Shown here: piece by piece, positions 38,655 through 47,936 of the stretch | How positions within the stretch are numbered: position 1 is the stretch's first letter | Layout: the number at the start of each line of letters is the position of its first letter | Assembly (NCBI GenBank): GCA_022825065.1 | Contig: JAJDYR010000033.1 | Span: 30,642-94,641 of the forward strand | Reading direction: 5' to 3' | DNA length: 64,000 nt | Source of the DNA: a bacterium | GTDB taxonomy: Bacteria; UBA8248 | Made by a program: the position numbers and the translations under genes | The notes under the pieces: generated by a model | Told to the model about the DNA's origin: nothing | Databases searched by the model: none | The model's input: only the letters and a program-made list of their open reading frames with translations

Positions 38655-39913
38655 CACGACTCCACTTCGCGCCGGATATCCGCGCCGAGTTCCCTCAGCC
38701 TCTCCTCGAGCCGCTGATATCCCCTGTCGATATGATATACGTTGCGAACGATGGTTTCTCCATCCGCCGCCAGACCCGCCAGAACAAGCGATGCGCTCGC
38801 CCTCAAGTCGGTCGCCGTCACCGAGGCGCCGGCGAGATGCGCCACGCCATCGATGTGCGCCGTCCTGCCGTCGATATGAATCCGCGCGTTCATTCTGGCG
38901 AGTTCGGCGGCGTGCATGAAGCGATTCTCGAAGATGGTCTCCGTCATCACGCTAGCGCCTCCTGCCAGCGTCATCAGCGCCATGAACTGGGCCTGTAAAT
39001 CCGTGGGGAATCCCGGATAGGGCGCCGTCTTCACGTTCACGGGCCGCACCGAGCCCTCGCTCCGCGCGCGAATCCAGTCCGCGCCCTCTGAAACTTCCAG
39101 ACCGGCCTCGCTCAGCTTGAGCGCCAGCGCATGCACCTGCTCCGGCTCACAATCCGTTATCCTCAAATCCCCTCCCGTGATGGCCGCCGCTATCATGAGG
39201 GTTCCCACCTCGATGCGGTCCGCGGGAACGGCAACGTCGTAGCCCGCGAGGGAATCCACCCCTTCGATCTCGATAACGGGCGTGCCCGCTCCGCTCACCC
39301 TGGCGCCCATCCGGTTCAACAAATCCGCGAGCGCGACCACCTCGGGCTCCAGAGCGGCATTCTCGAGAACGGTGACGCCTTTCGCCAGGCAGGCCGCCAT
39401 CATCAGGTTCTTCGTCCCCGTCACCGTCGTGAGGTCGAACGAGATGCGCGCGCCGGTGAGTTTCCGCGCCCTGGCCTCGATGTAGCCCTGCTCGATCTCG
39501 ATCTCCGCCCCCATCGCGCTCAGGCCCTTCAGGTGCTGATCGACGGGCCTCGCCCCGATGGCGCAGCCGCCCGGCAGGGAGACGCGGGCCGAGCCGAAGC
39601 GCGCCAGCAACGGCCCCAGCACCAGGATGGAGGCCCGCATCGCCTGCACCAGCTCATAGGGCGCAACGCCGCCGGTGATGTTCGTGGCGTCCAGGGAGAT
39701 GCGACCGGGCGATTCCTGGCGCGTCTTTACGCCGAATTCACCCAGGAGCCCCAGAATCGTGTTCGTGTCGCGCAAGTCAGGCACTCGCCGCGCATGGCTT
39801 ACGCCATCGGCCAGGATGGCGGCGGCCAGGATCGGCAAAGAGGCGTTCTTGGAGCCTGCCGCCTCGGTCTCGCCGCGAAGCGGCCTGCCTCCCCGGATAC
39901 GGAATCGCTCCAC
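38654..39913 (-). CDS. murA: UDP-N-acetylglucosamine 1-carboxyvinyltransferase MurA
   Basis: MurA commits UDP-GlcNAc to peptidoglycan by adding enolpyruvate from PEP and is the target of fosfomycin. The 419-residue product has [17 protein letters not shown] (catalytic Lys 22 region) and the fosfomycin-reactive Cys in [15 protein letters not shown] (about 115). It also has [10 protein letters not shown], and [16 protein letters not shown] with the catalytic Asp. Having Cys and not Asp at the loop predicts fosfomycin sensitivity of the enzyme. It starts at GTG 39913, four bases from the prmC stop. It lies apart from the dcw cluster, between his and translation genes. Confidence 0.97.
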   Translation of the reverse strand: MERFRIRGGRPLRGETEAAGSKNASLPILAAAILADGVSHARRVPDLRDTNTILGLLGEFGVKTRQESPGRISLDATNITGGVAPYELVQAMRASILVLGPLLARFGSARVSLPGGCAIGARPVDQHLKGLSAMGAEIEIEQGYIEARARKLTGARISFDLTTVTGTKNLMMAACLAKGVTVLENAALEPEVVALADLLNRMGARVSGAGTPVIEIEGVDSLAGYDVAVPADRIEVGTLMIAAAITGGDLRITDCEPEQVHALALKLSEAGLEVSEGADWIRARSEGSVRPVNVKTAPYPGFPTDLQAQFMALMTLAGGASVMTETIFENRFMHAAELARMNARIHIDGRTAHIDGVAHLAGASVTATDLRASASLVLAGLAADGETIVRNVYHIDRGYQRLEERLRELGADIRREVES

Positions 39914-39916
39914 AAC

Positions 39917-40813
39917 CTAAGCCCCCTGAAGTTCCAAAACCCTCTCGCGCCCCGCGAGGTCATTATGGCGTCTCGCAGAGCGGTAACTCCCCTGTTCTTC
40001 CGAAAGAGCCTCCGCCTCGGTCATCTGGCGCGGGTCCATCTCGATCAGCAGGAAACCCCCGCGCGCGAGATATGCGGGCGCCTCCTCGATGATGCGCCGG
40101 ATGAGGTCCATCCCGTCCGCCCCGCCGTCCAGCGCGATTCGGGGCTCGAACGATGAAACTTCGGGCATCAGGCCGTCCAGTTCGCCCGTGGCCACGTAGG
40201 GCGGGTTCGAGGCGATCAGGTCGAACTCGTCTCCTTTTGCAAGCACACCAAACAAATCCGAGACCAGCAAACCCGTTCGACTTCCGAACCCGAGCCTCTC
40301 CGCATTTCGCCTCGCCACCCCAAGCGCCTTCGAGCAGAGATCGAGAAGAGTGACGCGCGCTTTCGGCAATTCACTCGCGACCGCCAGACCCACCGCGCCG
40401 CTGCCCGCGCACAAGTCCAATATCCTGCTTTGTCCCTTCTTTCCCAAGAGCGCCACGGCGCGCTCGACGAGCAACTCGGTTTCGGGCCTGGGAATCAGCA
40501 CGCCGGGCGAGACGAGAAGAGACATGGACCAGAACTCCCGCTCGCCCATGATGTAGGCCATCGGTTCGCGGGCCATTCTCCTTTGCGCCAGGGACTCGAC
40601 CCGCGCGAGTTCCTCCGGGAAAACCATTTTTTCAGGATGCGCGTGGAGATGCGCCCTGTCGCAGCCTAATACCACAGCCAGGATGAGCCGCGCATCCAGC
40701 CCCGGCGAATCCACGCCAGCGTCTGCGAGCCGCTTCTCCAGACAGGAGAGCAGAGCGCACACTCTTGTTCCGGTTTTGGTTTCGCTTCGCGCCGCAGGAG
40801 GAGAAGTCGTCAT
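39917..40813 (-). CDS. prmC: Release factor glutamine methyltransferase PrmC (HemK)
   Basis: PrmC methylates the Gln of the GGQ motif in release factors. The 298-residue product has an N-terminal helical substrate domain with [16 protein letters not shown], the motif [15 protein letters not shown], the SAM loop [14 protein letters not shown] and the catalytic [14 protein letters not shown] 40813 overlaps the stop of prfA, the gene for its substrate RF1, as ATGA. This is the conserved prfA-prmC pair. Confidence 0.96.
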   Translation of the reverse strand: MTTSPPAARSETKTGTRVCALLSCLEKRLADAGVDSPGLDARLILAVVLGCDRAHLHAHPEKMVFPEELARVESLAQRRMAREPMAYIMGEREFWSMSLLVSPGVLIPRPETELLVERAVALLGKKGQSRILDLCAGSGAVGLAVASELPKARVTLLDLCSKALGVARRNAERLGFGSRTGLLVSDLFGVLAKGDEFDLIASNPPYVATGELDGLMPEVSSFEPRIALDGGADGMDLIRRIIEEAPAYLARGGFLLIEMDPRQMTEAEALSEEQGSYRSARRHNDLAGRERVLELQGA

Positions 40814-41901
40814 TCCGCGGGATGGGCTTCCGTGCTTTCTTCCAGTTCGGCCAGGCGCTCCGCCTCGCGGCTCTCGATGACCCGCTTGACCATCTCGTCG
40901 ATGCCGCCTTCCATGAAGCCCGGAAGACCGTGGAGGGTGAGGCCGATGCGGTGATCGGTAATCCTGTCCTGGGGGAAATTGTAGGTCCTGATCCGCTCGC
41001 TCCTGTCCCCACTGCCCACGAGGCTTTTGCGGTGCGCGGAACGCTCGGACATCTGCTTCTGGATTTCCATGTCCAGCAGGTGGGCCGAGAGGATCTTCAT
41101 CGCCTTGGCGCGGTTCTTGTGCTGGCTCTTCTCGTCCTGGCAGGTGACGACGAGGCCGGTGGGCACATGGGTGATGCGGACGGCGGAATCGGTCGTGTTC
41201 ACGCTCTGGCCCCCGGGGCCCGAGGAGCGGTAGACGTCGATCCGCAAGTCCTTCTCGCCGATGTCGAGCGCAATCTCGTCCGCTTCGGGCAGCACGGCCA
41301 CCGTGGCGGCGGAGGTGTGGATTCTGCCCTGCGTCTCGGTGACGGGCACCCGCTGGACGCGATGCGTCCCGCTCTCATAGCGCAGGCGGCTGTAGGCGCC
41401 CGCTCCCCTGATGAGCGCCGATACTTCCTTGAGGCCCCCCAGGTCGCTCTCGCTCTTGCTCAGCTCCTCCGTCTTCCAGCCCTGGAGTTCGGCGTAGCGC
41501 ACGTACATGCGGTACAAATCGGCCGCGAAGAGCGCGGCCTCCTGGCCGCCCGTGCCCGCGCGGACTTCGAGGATGACGTTTTTCTCATCGTTCGGGTCTT
41601 TGGGAAGCAACAGCCGGCGCAGCCTCTCCTCCACTTCTTCTATCTTCGCGCCCGCGTCTTCGAGTTCCGCCTGGGCGAGTTCGCCCATCTCCGGGTCGCC
41701 GTCCTCGAGCAGGACTTTCGCCTCCTCGATGGCGCTTTCGTATCCGCGCCACTCCTCATAGGCCTGGACGACCCGGGTGAGTTCCTTGTGCTCGCGCGCG
41801 GTCTGCTCGAGTTTCTTGCGGTCCTTGAGCAGGGCCGGGTCCGAGAGGCGCATCTCCAGCGTCCGGTGTTTTTCGATGATTTGCTCGATTTTTTCGAACA
41901 T
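40810..41901 (-). CDS. prfA: Peptide chain release factor 1 (RF1)
   Basis: RF1 ends translation at UAA and UAG. The 363-residue product has the catalytic loop [19 protein letters not shown] (GGQ near residue 236), the preceding [17 protein letters not shown], and the [18 protein letters not shown] region. Codon-recognition domain length fits RF1 rather than RF2, which would carry a frameshift site. None is visible. The preferred start is ATG 41901 (MFEKIEQII). A TTG three codons earlier is possible. It follows rpmE by 120 bases containing two short hairpins. Confidence 0.95.
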   Translation of the reverse strand: MFEKIEQIIEKHRTLEMRLSDPALLKDRKKLEQTAREHKELTRVVQAYEEWRGYESAIEEAKVLLEDGDPEMGELAQAELEDAGAKIEEVEERLRRLLLPKDPNDEKNVILEVRAGTGGQEAALFAADLYRMYVRYAELQGWKTEELSKSESDLGGLKEVSALIRGAGAYSRLRYESGTHRVQRVPVTETQGRIHTSAATVAVLPEADEIALDIGEKDLRIDVYRSSGPGGQSVNTTDSAVRITHVPTGLVVTCQDEKSQHKNRAKAMKILSAHLLDMEIQKQMSERSAHRKSLVGSGDRSERIRTYNFPQDRITDHRIGLTLHGLPGFMEGGIDEMVKRVIESREAERLAELEESTEAHPAE

Positions 41902-42021
41902 GGGGGTCAACCGACGGGCAGCGAATGGAGTGGTCCGGAATCATCCCCGGTCCACGAATTCGCGTTTGCCGAGGAACCACCGCCCGGGGCGGCCCCCAGG
42001 CAAACACGGAAGGCTCCGTGC

Positions 42022-42618
42022 TTATGAATCCTCGGGCTTTTCGGCTTCTACGGAAGGTACAGGCGCAGGCGATACGTCGGGTGAAGCGTCGTCCACAGCG
42101 GCGACAGTCTCGGCGTCATTCGATTCCGGCTCCGGTGAAGCCTCCTCGACCGCGGCGACCGCATCTGCCGGTTCAGGGGCGGGCGAAGCATCCTCGCCCA
42201 CAGGAACCGCCTCGGCCTCGGCGGATTGCTCTTTCGCCGCCTGGGCGGCCTGCCTGGCGGCTCGCTCCTCGGCCCGCTTCTTCCTGGCTTCTTCCCTGCG
42301 CGCCTTCTCTTCCGCCTCCTTCTCGGCGGCCAGCTTCGCCTCGCGCTCCAGCCGGGCCGCCCGCTCCTGCTCGGCGGCGGCTTGCTTTCTCTTGCGCTTG
42401 GAGACCCTCGCCTCCTTGCCCTCGAACTTCTTGACGAACTTCTCCACGCGGCCCTCGGTATCGACGATGCGCGCCTGCTTTCCGGTGAAGAACGGGTGGC
42501 ACTGCGAGCAAACCTCCACGCGTATCTGCTCGCGCGTGGAGAACGTCGTGAATTCGGTGCCGCAACCACTGCAGGACACCTTGCACTCGAACAACTCGGG
42601 ATGAATCTCGGCCTTCAT
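42022..42618 (-). CDS. rpmE: Ribosomal protein L31 with long charged C-terminal extension
   Basis: Residues 1 to about 68 are a normal zinc-type L31: [40 protein letters not shown] and [19 protein letters not shown]. The Cys residues fit the C+ form that binds zinc. The protein then continues to 198 residues. About 75-145 is a Lys/Arg/Glu/Ala helix-forming segment (for example [20 protein letters not shown]) and about 146-198 is an acidic Pro/Ala-rich, probably disordered tail. Normal L31 is about 70 residues. The reading frame is open throughout and codon use looks coding, so this is a real extension and not a fusion error. ATG 42618 is the family start. Confidence 0.93.
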   Translation of the reverse strand: MKAEIHPELFECKVSCSGCGTEFTTFSTREQIRVEVCSQCHPFFTGKQARIVDTEGRVEKFVKKFEGKEARVSKRKRKQAAAEQERAARLEREAKLAAEKEAEEKARREEARKKRAEERAARQAAQAAKEQSAEAEAVPVGEDASPAPEPADAVAAVEEASPEPESNDAETVAAVDDASPDVSPAPVPSVEAEKPEDS

Positions 42619-42672
42619 AACCGGACGCTCCAAAATCTTAAGGTTCAAACGTCTGAAACAATTCCGTAAAAT

Positions 42673-42753
42673 TCGATAAAAAGCGCTAAATAGAGGTGGT
42701 TTTTCGATAAAAAAACCAGCCCTCTCTCCTACGAGGAGAGCGCTTTATATCGA
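42673..42753 (-). promoter_or_regulatory. Structured rpmE leader (possible L31 leader or rho terminator)
   Basis: Between rho and rpmE the minus-strand RNA can fold into a branched structure. Long-range arms are TCGATATAAAGCGCT (42739-42753) and AGCGCTTTTTATCGA (42673-42687), with one mismatch. They enclose the hairpin CTCTCCT-CGT-AGGAGAG (42724-42740) and a second hairpin GGTTTTT-TTATCG-AAAAACC region (42698-42717). Two bases of the first hairpin compete with the outer helix. A T7 run follows the first hairpin after eight bases, so attenuation or termination is also possible. Ends are 55 bases before the rpmE ATG. Confidence 0.55.
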
Positions 42754-42813
42754 AACGCCGACTCCTTGTCTACCCCGAAAATCAGGTGAAAACAAGAAGT
42801 TGGAGGAAACGCG

Positions 42814-44106
42814 TCAGTTGTTCATCGAGGCGAGGAAATCCTCGTTGGTCTTCGTCTCCTGGATTTTCTCGAGCAGAAGCTCCATCGAATCCACCACGCC
42901 CAGCGGCTGCAAGACCTTGCGCAACACCCAGACGCGGTTGAGTTCCTGCGGGCTGAGCAGCAATTCCTCTTTCCTCGTGCCGGACTTGTTGATGTCGACC
43001 GAAGGGAACACGCGCTTGTCGGAGAGTTTCCTGTCGAGGTGCACTTCCATGTTGCCCGTGCCCTTGAACTCCTCGAAAATCACGTCGTCCATCCGGCTGC
43101 CCGTCTCCACCAGCGCCGTGGCGAGAATGGTCAGGCTGCCGCCTTCCTCCAGGTTTCGAGCCGCGCCGAAGAAACGCTTGGGCCGCTGGAGCGCGTTCGA
43201 GTCCACGCCGCCGGAGAGGACCTTGCCGCTCGGGGAGATGATGGTGTTGTGCGCGCGCGCCAACCGCGTGATGGAATCGAGCAGGATGACGACGTCCTGT
43301 TTGTGCTCGGTAAGTCTTTTCGCCTTTTCGATCACCATGTCCGCCACCTGGACGTGGCGAGACGCCGGTTCGTCGAAGGTCGAACTGATTACTTCCCCGC
43401 GCACGGAGCGCTCCATGTCCGTGACTTCTTCGGGGCGCTCGTCGATGAGCAGAACGATCAGGTGAACTTCCGGGTGGTTCGTCGCGATGCTCTTCGCAAT
43501 GGACTGAAGCATCATCGTCTTGCCGGTTCTGGGTGCTGCGACGATGAGGCCGCGCTGCCCGAAGCCGATCGGCGTCATGAGGTCCAGCACGCGCGAACTG
43601 ACTTCCTCGCCGGAAATTTCGAGCTGTATCCTGCGGTCCGGATACAAGGGGGTGAGGTTGTCGAACAGAACCTTGTCCTTGCTCGCCTCGGGTGGTTCAA
43701 AATTGATCTTCTCGACCTTCAGGAGCGCGAAATACCGCTCCCCCTCTTTGGGCTGGCGGATTTCACCGCTCACCGTATCGCCGGTGCGAAGATCAAAACG
43801 GCGGATTTGACTGGGGGAAACGTAAATATCGTCAGGGCCGGGCAGATAATTGTATGCGGGCGAGCGCAAGAACCCGAACCCGTCCGGCAAGATTTCGAGC
43901 ACGCCCTCTCCGGTGATGGTTCCACCGCCGCCGTTGCGATCCTTGTCGGATTGCGCCTCGAGTATCTTGTAGATCAGATCCTGTTTTCTGAGTCCGCTGG
44001 CGCTTTCGGCGCTAAACTCCTTCAGAATCTGGTTGAGTTCTCCTATGGTCTTTTTCTTGAGTTCCGCCAGGTTCAAGCTGCGAGATTTTGTTTCAGTTGT
44101 TGCCAT
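42814..44106 (-). CDS. rho: Transcription termination factor Rho
   Basis: Rho is the hexameric RNA helicase for factor-dependent termination. The 430-residue product has the N-terminal Rho_N helix bundle ([20 protein letters not shown]), the OSB-type RNA-binding fold with [17 protein letters not shown] and [19 protein letters not shown], Walker [15 protein letters not shown], Walker [14 protein letters not shown], and the Q- and R-loop stretches [18 protein letters not shown] 44106 has AGGAGAAGGGAG upstream. Only a small acidic or basic insertion is present, unlike the long inserts of Actinobacteria. It has a leader of about 400 bases. Confidence 0.97.
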   Translation of the reverse strand: MATTETKSRSLNLAELKKKTIGELNQILKEFSAESASGLRKQDLIYKILEAQSDKDRNGGGGTITGEGVLEILPDGFGFLRSPAYNYLPGPDDIYVSPSQIRRFDLRTGDTVSGEIRQPKEGERYFALLKVEKINFEPPEASKDKVLFDNLTPLYPDRRIQLEISGEEVSSRVLDLMTPIGFGQRGLIVAAPRTGKTMMLQSIAKSIATNHPEVHLIVLLIDERPEEVTDMERSVRGEVISSTFDEPASRHVQVADMVIEKAKRLTEHKQDVVILLDSITRLARAHNTIISPSGKVLSGGVDSNALQRPKRFFGAARNLEEGGSLTILATALVETGSRMDDVIFEEFKGTGNMEVHLDRKLSDKRVFPSVDINKSGTRKEELLLSPQELNRVWVLRKVLQPLGVVDSMELLLEKIQETKTNEDFLASMNN

Positions 44107-44517
44107 AACTCCCTTCTCCTTGGTTAGGTGGGAACCTTTTACCGCCTGGAACGTGAGATGATGCTTTCTGGTCGCACCACTCGCCACATTCTGCGCGGGG
44201 AGACTTTTCCTCCTAGCCTCAAGCGGTAAAGTCGATGAAATGAAATTCCTTCATGTCTGATTCAAAAGCAGGTTCTCATCGCCGGGTGCGATGCGAAGCG
44301 CGCATCTGGTGTTTTTCAGAGCCAATCATGGGTGCGCGCATGAACCCATATTTGGAAATGTATTCATCCGAGGACAGAAATATGACTGAGGGCCCTTATA
44401 TTTCTCACAAGACAAGTTCTCTTTTAATCTAAAGTTCCAAAACATTGCGCATCAGATGGTGTTTGAAGTTCAGGGCGACGAAAACTTATCAGGAATAGAA
44501 TTCACAAGTGTTTCAAA
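44107..44517 (-). promoter_or_regulatory. Long rho leader with hairpin
   Basis: About 400 bases of untranslated leader lie between the promoter at 44518-44546 and rho. It contains a strong hairpin (44322-44355: CCAA..ATGGGT paired with ACCCAT..TTGG around GCGCGC) and a second GATGCG/CGCATC stem near 44290. An 11-codon open frame (44219-44254) has no ribosome site. Long leaders fit the known autoregulation of rho by premature termination in other bacteria. Whether it works so here is an inference. Confidence 0.45.
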
Positions 44518-44546
44518 AAAATAATCAGTTCAGGCAAATTTGTCAA
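44518..44546 (-). promoter_or_regulatory. Promoter of rho
   Basis: The minus strand has a perfect -35 TTGACA (44541-44546), a 17-base spacer and TATTTT (44518-44523, four of six consensus bases). It begins eleven bases after the coaE stop codon, in an AT-rich setting, and points into the long rho leader. Confidence 0.7.
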
Positions 44547-44557
44547 CACTTTTTATT

Positions 44558-45199
44558 TCATTTCCTCGAAAGTACTTTCTTCAACTCCTCTACCTGCTTT
44601 CGGGTATCATCGATCGAGCCGCGATTGTCAATCACGTGGTTCGCATATTTTACTTTTTCCGAAAGAGGCATCTGCGCATTGACGCGCCTGACGGCTTCCT
44701 CTTCATCCATCGCGTTTCGCTGACGCAACCGGCTAATCTGCTGAGATTCATCACAATCGACAACCACTATCGAGTCGAACCGCTTCCAGCTCCCGGACTC
44801 GATCATGACGGCGGCGTCCACAATCGCGACGGGCGTTCGTCCCTCCCGCTCGAGGTCTCTCAGCCGCCTGTCCTGCTCCGCTATAATTTCAGGGTGCAGA
44901 ATACGCTCCAGGACTTTCTTTTTCGCCGGATCGGAAAAAACGATCTCCCCGAGCCGGGCCCGGTTCAAGCTCTTTTCATCGGTGAGGACTTCTTTGCCAA
45001 AAGCATCGACAATCGCCCCGAGAGCGCGAGAGCCGGGAGCAACCACCTCGCGCGCGATGACGTCCGCGTCGATTACCGGAACGCCCAGATCCCGGAACAT
45101 CCCGCTTACCGTGGATTTTCCGCTGGCGATTCCCCCGGTCAGGCCAACCTTGCGCACGTCACCGCTTTCCATTCTTCGGGAAGCATCATATGAAGACAT
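44558..45199 (-). CDS. coaE: Dephospho-CoA kinase CoaE
   Basis: CoaE phosphorylates dephospho-CoA, the last step of coenzyme A synthesis. The 213-residue P-loop kinase has KVGLTGGIASGKSTVSGMF, VIDADVIAREVV, LHPEIIAEQDRRL and the lid with RLRQRNAMDEEEAVRRV. Start ATG 45199 gives a ten-residue lead before the alternative ATG 45172 (MESGDVRKVG). Neither has a good ribosome site, so the start is uncertain. It follows a DUF507 gene by 12 bases and with panB and panE covers parts of the CoA route. Confidence 0.95.
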   Translation of the reverse strand: MSSYDASRRMESGDVRKVGLTGGIASGKSTVSGMFRDLGVPVIDADVIAREVVAPGSRALGAIVDAFGKEVLTDEKSLNRARLGEIVFSDPAKKKVLERILHPEIIAEQDRRLRDLEREGRTPVAIVDAAVMIESGSWKRFDSIVVVDCDESQQISRLRQRNAMDEEEAVRRVNAQMPLSEKVKYANHVIDNRGSIDDTRKQVEELKKVLSRK

Positions 45200-45211
45200 C
45201 AGTCAAGAAGA

Positions 45212-45487
45212 TCAAATTCCCCGCCGTTTGGCCTCTTGATCATAATGCTTGTTGAAGAGTATCTCCCAGTCACGACTTCCCTCCACCAGCCTGCTGGAAT
45301 ACGTGCTCAAAATTCTCCGCACCTCTTCTTCTATCTCATCATCAATGATCAACTCGTTGCTGATGGCGCGCAGAACATTCATGCGCAATTCCTGGGGCTC
45401 GACCAGAAAATCCACGTCCTCGCACTCTTCCATATCCTTGACGACCAGATTCGTCAGATGATTGATCTTCTCGCGGCTGAGTTTCAT
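45212..45487 (-). CDS. DUF507 family protein, copy 1
   Basis: The function is unknown. This 91-residue protein is mostly helical and acidic. It starts MKLSREKINHLTNLVVKDME, then IDDEIEEEVRRILSTYSSRL and a C-terminal WEILFNKHYDQEAKRRG. The pattern of an N-terminal L-x-x-x-KI start, central DDEIEEEV and C-terminal charged helix matches DUF507. AAGGAGAG lies about seven bases before ATG 45487, which fixes the start against an upstream alternative. A paralogue is encoded 50 bases upstream, and coaE follows. Confidence 0.82.
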   Translation of the reverse strand: MKLSREKINHLTNLVVKDMEECEDVDFLVEPQELRMNVLRAISNELIIDDEIEEEVRRILSTYSSRLVEGSRDWEILFNKHYDQEAKRRGI

Positions 45488-45537
45488 GACCGCGCTCTCC
45501 TTGTATATAAAATGATCCAAAAAACTTCTTCATGCCG

Positions 45538-45819
45538 CTAAAGCACGAGATTCCGCTCGCGCGCCAACTTTGTTTTCACCATCGTAAACATCCGGCTGTA
45601 GTCCACATTGCCCCTGTCCATTTCATCTTCGAAATCCCGCAGGATTTCCTTAACCTCGTCGTTCAAGCGATCCTCGACCATCAAGTCCGCCTCGATGACG
45701 TGCGCAATCCGCGTTCTGAGCACTTCCTGATTCGAATCCTCGGATATCAGTTCACGGCGGTTCAGCCTCTCGACAATCTTGTTGGCGATTCGCTCAATCA
45801 TCTCTTTTCTCAATCTCAT
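45538..45819 (-). CDS. DUF507 family protein, copy 2
   Basis: The function is unknown. The 93-residue helical protein starts MRLRKEMIERIANKIVERL and has VEDRLNDEVKEILRDFEDEM, followed by RGNVDYSRMFTMVKTKLARE. It aligns end to end with the gene downstream (same start, same central Glu-rich helix), so the two are tandem paralogues that may form a heterodimer. GAGGAGG lies about seven bases before ATG 45819. It follows the WYL regulator gene by 23 bases. Confidence 0.82.
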   Translation of the reverse strand: MRLRKEMIERIANKIVERLNRRELISEDSNQEVLRTRIAHVIEADLMVEDRLNDEVKEILRDFEDEMDRGNVDYSRMFTMVKTKLARERNLVL

Positions 45820-45842
45820 ATCAGGCCCTCCTCAACAATTTA

Positions 45843-46910
45843 TCAGGCCGGATTGGCTGCTTTTCTTCCGCGACGGCCCTTGCGGTACTTCTTCAAAGCG
45901 GCTTCCAGATCCTGAGCGAACGCATCGCGCAATTCGGCCGGAGCCATCAACTCCGCTTCCTGGCCGAAAGACATCAGCCATCGTCTGAAACCCCATATAT
46001 CACTTACCCGAACCATAATGTCCCGACTCGATCTGCTCGATTTTTTCAAATGCTCCGCTTCGCCGAATGCTTCTTTCATGAAGGCGACAACCGCATGAAG
46101 CGCCACATCCTTCCCGAATCGGACCCTCACATTCAAACCATTATTCATCGCTTCGCGCAAGCACTCGGCCAGCAAAGCCTTCAAATCCAGTCCCAGCGGC
46201 ATCTGAAAAGCCCCGGCTGTGATTCGAACGCTTTCTATACCCTCCAGATGCCAGACGCCCAGGGCGTTTTTTTCCGATTCCCGCGCCAGCAGATGGTAAT
46301 TCCCGCCTTCGAAATGCAGGAGGTAAGGGTCTATCTTCCACCAGCGTTTTCGAATCTCACCTGCGCGGGCCGCCAGGATTCGCGCGGGTTTTCCCTTTGC
46401 TATCGCCTCGAGCAAAGCGGAGCCCACCTTGCGCTGCCGTCCATGCTCCCTGAGCGCTCCCACGACCCCGGCGTAGCGCGGCTCCACGCCCTCCGCGTAG
46501 GCGCGCAAAGCCGCGGGGATGTAACGCCGCAGCCGGCTCAAGACACCGGAGATGCTTTCGTTAAACGATTCCTCCTTCAACGGGCTGCTCGGCAAATCCC
46601 GCAACATGCACAGGGCGTAATACAATGACGCCCACTGGGAAGGCAAAAACGGCTCAGGCACCGAATTCACAAACTCTCTCAATAAACGATACCTTATCTT
46701 CCGGCCCGTGCGAACCCTCTCCAGCGGGAATCCCGCTTTCATCAAATGCGAAATATCCCGCTGAAGCGTTCTCAAACTCCACGCCTGGCCGTCGCCCTCG
46801 GCCGACTCCTCGCTCAAAAGCGCAAGGAGTTCTTCATAAGACCAGCTTTCTCCGCTCTCCAGAGCCCTGAGAAGCCGCCAGCGGCGTATGAATTGATCCT
46901 GAAGCGCCAT
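45843..46910 (-). CDS. WYL-domain transcriptional regulator
   Basis: This 355-residue protein has an N-terminal winged helix-turn-helix (about residues 8-85, with SLRTLQRDISHLMKAGFPLE). The WYL domain is at about 155-235 (IDPYLLHFEGGNYHLLARES). A C-terminal WCX region (about 250-330) ends in a very basic tail. WYL regulators sense ligands, often nucleic acid or nucleotide signals, and many control DNA repair or defence genes. Here the Trp-Tyr-Leu triplet reads Asn-Tyr-His, so ligand binding may differ. ATG 46910 follows the PHP gene by ten bases. Its target is unknown. Confidence 0.85.
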   Translation of the reverse strand: MALQDQFIRRWRLLRALESGESWSYEELLALLSEESAEGDGQAWSLRTLQRDISHLMKAGFPLERVRTGRKIRYRLLREFVNSVPEPFLPSQWASLYYALCMLRDLPSSPLKEESFNESISGVLSRLRRYIPAALRAYAEGVEPRYAGVVGALREHGRQRKVGSALLEAIAKGKPARILAARAGEIRKRWWKIDPYLLHFEGGNYHLLARESEKNALGVWHLEGIESVRITAGAFQMPLGLDLKALLAECLREAMNNGLNVRVRFGKDVALHAVVAFMKEAFGEAEHLKKSSRSSRDIMVRVSDIWGFRRWLMSFGQEAELMAPAELRDAFAQDLEAALKKYRKGRRGRKAANPA

Positions 46911-46920
46911 ATGGCGTTCC

Positions 46921-47796
46921 TTATGTTGTCGTCCTTCGAGTTTTCGCCCGTTCCGACAATTCAAGAAACAGACGCAAGGGCTGTGAGAATCTTCCCAACC
47001 TGTCACGCCCGTGGGGGACGCCGTGGCAATCGGAGCCTCCCAGACACAAAAGCCCGTGTTCTTTCGCCATTTTCCGGTAATGGCGCTGCGCATCCGCGTC
47101 CTGGGAGGGATGTTCCACCTCGATACCCGCGAGTCCCGCTTCGGCCAGTTGCGGAATGATTTCATCACACTCGCTCAACATCGGATGCGCGAGGGTGGCG
47201 ACCCCGCCGGCGTCATGAATGAGTTCGAGCGCGTCAAAAGGAGTAAGGATATTCAGTTCCACGTAGCAAGGCGCGCTCTCACCGATGTATTTCTCAAAGA
47301 CCTCCTCGCGCGATTTGGCGAGCCCTTTCCCGAGCATATACGCCCCCAGCTGGCCCCGGGTGATGCTCGGGCTGTCCGCGTAGACGGCGAAAAAATCCTC
47401 CTTGTCCAAACGCAGGCCGCAGCGGCCCAGCCGATCGATCATCTCCCCCATCCTCTCCACCCTGTTGGAGCCGCGCGTCTCTATCTGCTCCACGAGACGA
47501 GGCGCGTCATGCCGTATGAAATGGCCGAGAACGTGCACGCTCCGCTCATGATGGACGCAGGAGAATTCGATGCCCGGAATGAATTCCATTCCCAACCTTT
47601 TCGCCTCCGCGCCTGCGCGCGGCAAACCTGCGACCGTGTCGTGATCCGTGAGCGATATGGCGCGAACCCCGGCGCGCTTCGCCCGTTGGATGAGCTTTTC
47701 GGGAGAATACAAACCATCGGACATGTTCGAATGGGTGTGAAACTCCACGACCTTTTCATCCGGGGAGACGCCATTGAAGTGAAAGTCATGCGGCAT
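46921..47796 (-). CDS. PHP-domain phosphoesterase (RNase AM/TrpH type)
   Basis: PHP proteins of this group hydrolyse phosphodiesters, such as 3',5'-bisphosphonucleotides or RNA 5' ends. The 291-residue product has the metal-binding motifs VEFHTHSNMSDGLYSPE (HxH), ISLTDHDTVAG (DHD), PGIEFSC (Glu), VATLAHPML (His) and LGGSDCHGVPHG (DxH), a complete set. An inserted helical domain (about 95-190) is typical for TrpH/YciV-like proteins. ATG 47796 is chosen. Upstream the same frame is a translation of tRNA-Gly and is rejected. It is the first gene of the PHP-WYL-DUF507 run. Confidence 0.88.
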   Translation of the reverse strand: MPHDFHFNGVSPDEKVVEFHTHSNMSDGLYSPEKLIQRAKRAGVRAISLTDHDTVAGLPRAGAEAKRLGMEFIPGIEFSCVHHERSVHVLGHFIRHDAPRLVEQIETRGSNRVERMGEMIDRLGRCGLRLDKEDFFAVYADSPSITRGQLGAYMLGKGLAKSREEVFEKYIGESAPCYVELNILTPFDALELIHDAGGVATLAHPMLSECDEIIPQLAEAGLAGIEVEHPSQDADAQRHYRKMAKEHGLLCLGGSDCHGVPHGRDRLGRFSQPLRLFLELSERAKTRRTTT

Positions 47797-47851
47797 GGAC
47801 ACGAATTCCCGGATGCGAGTGAAACGCCGGGCCGTGGCCCGACTCGAAGAA

Positions 47852-47926
<75 letters not shown>

Positions 47927-47936
47927 CTACATACGA

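Noticed and set aside
44107..44187. Longer Rho protein starting at GTG 44187
   Set aside because: The added 27 residues have no well-placed ribosome site, while ATG 44106 has AGGAGAAGGGAG and matches the family start.
44219..44254. Leader peptide gene upstream of rho
   Set aside because: The 11-codon frame has no ribosome site and no run of regulatory codons. It is mentioned only within the rho leader.
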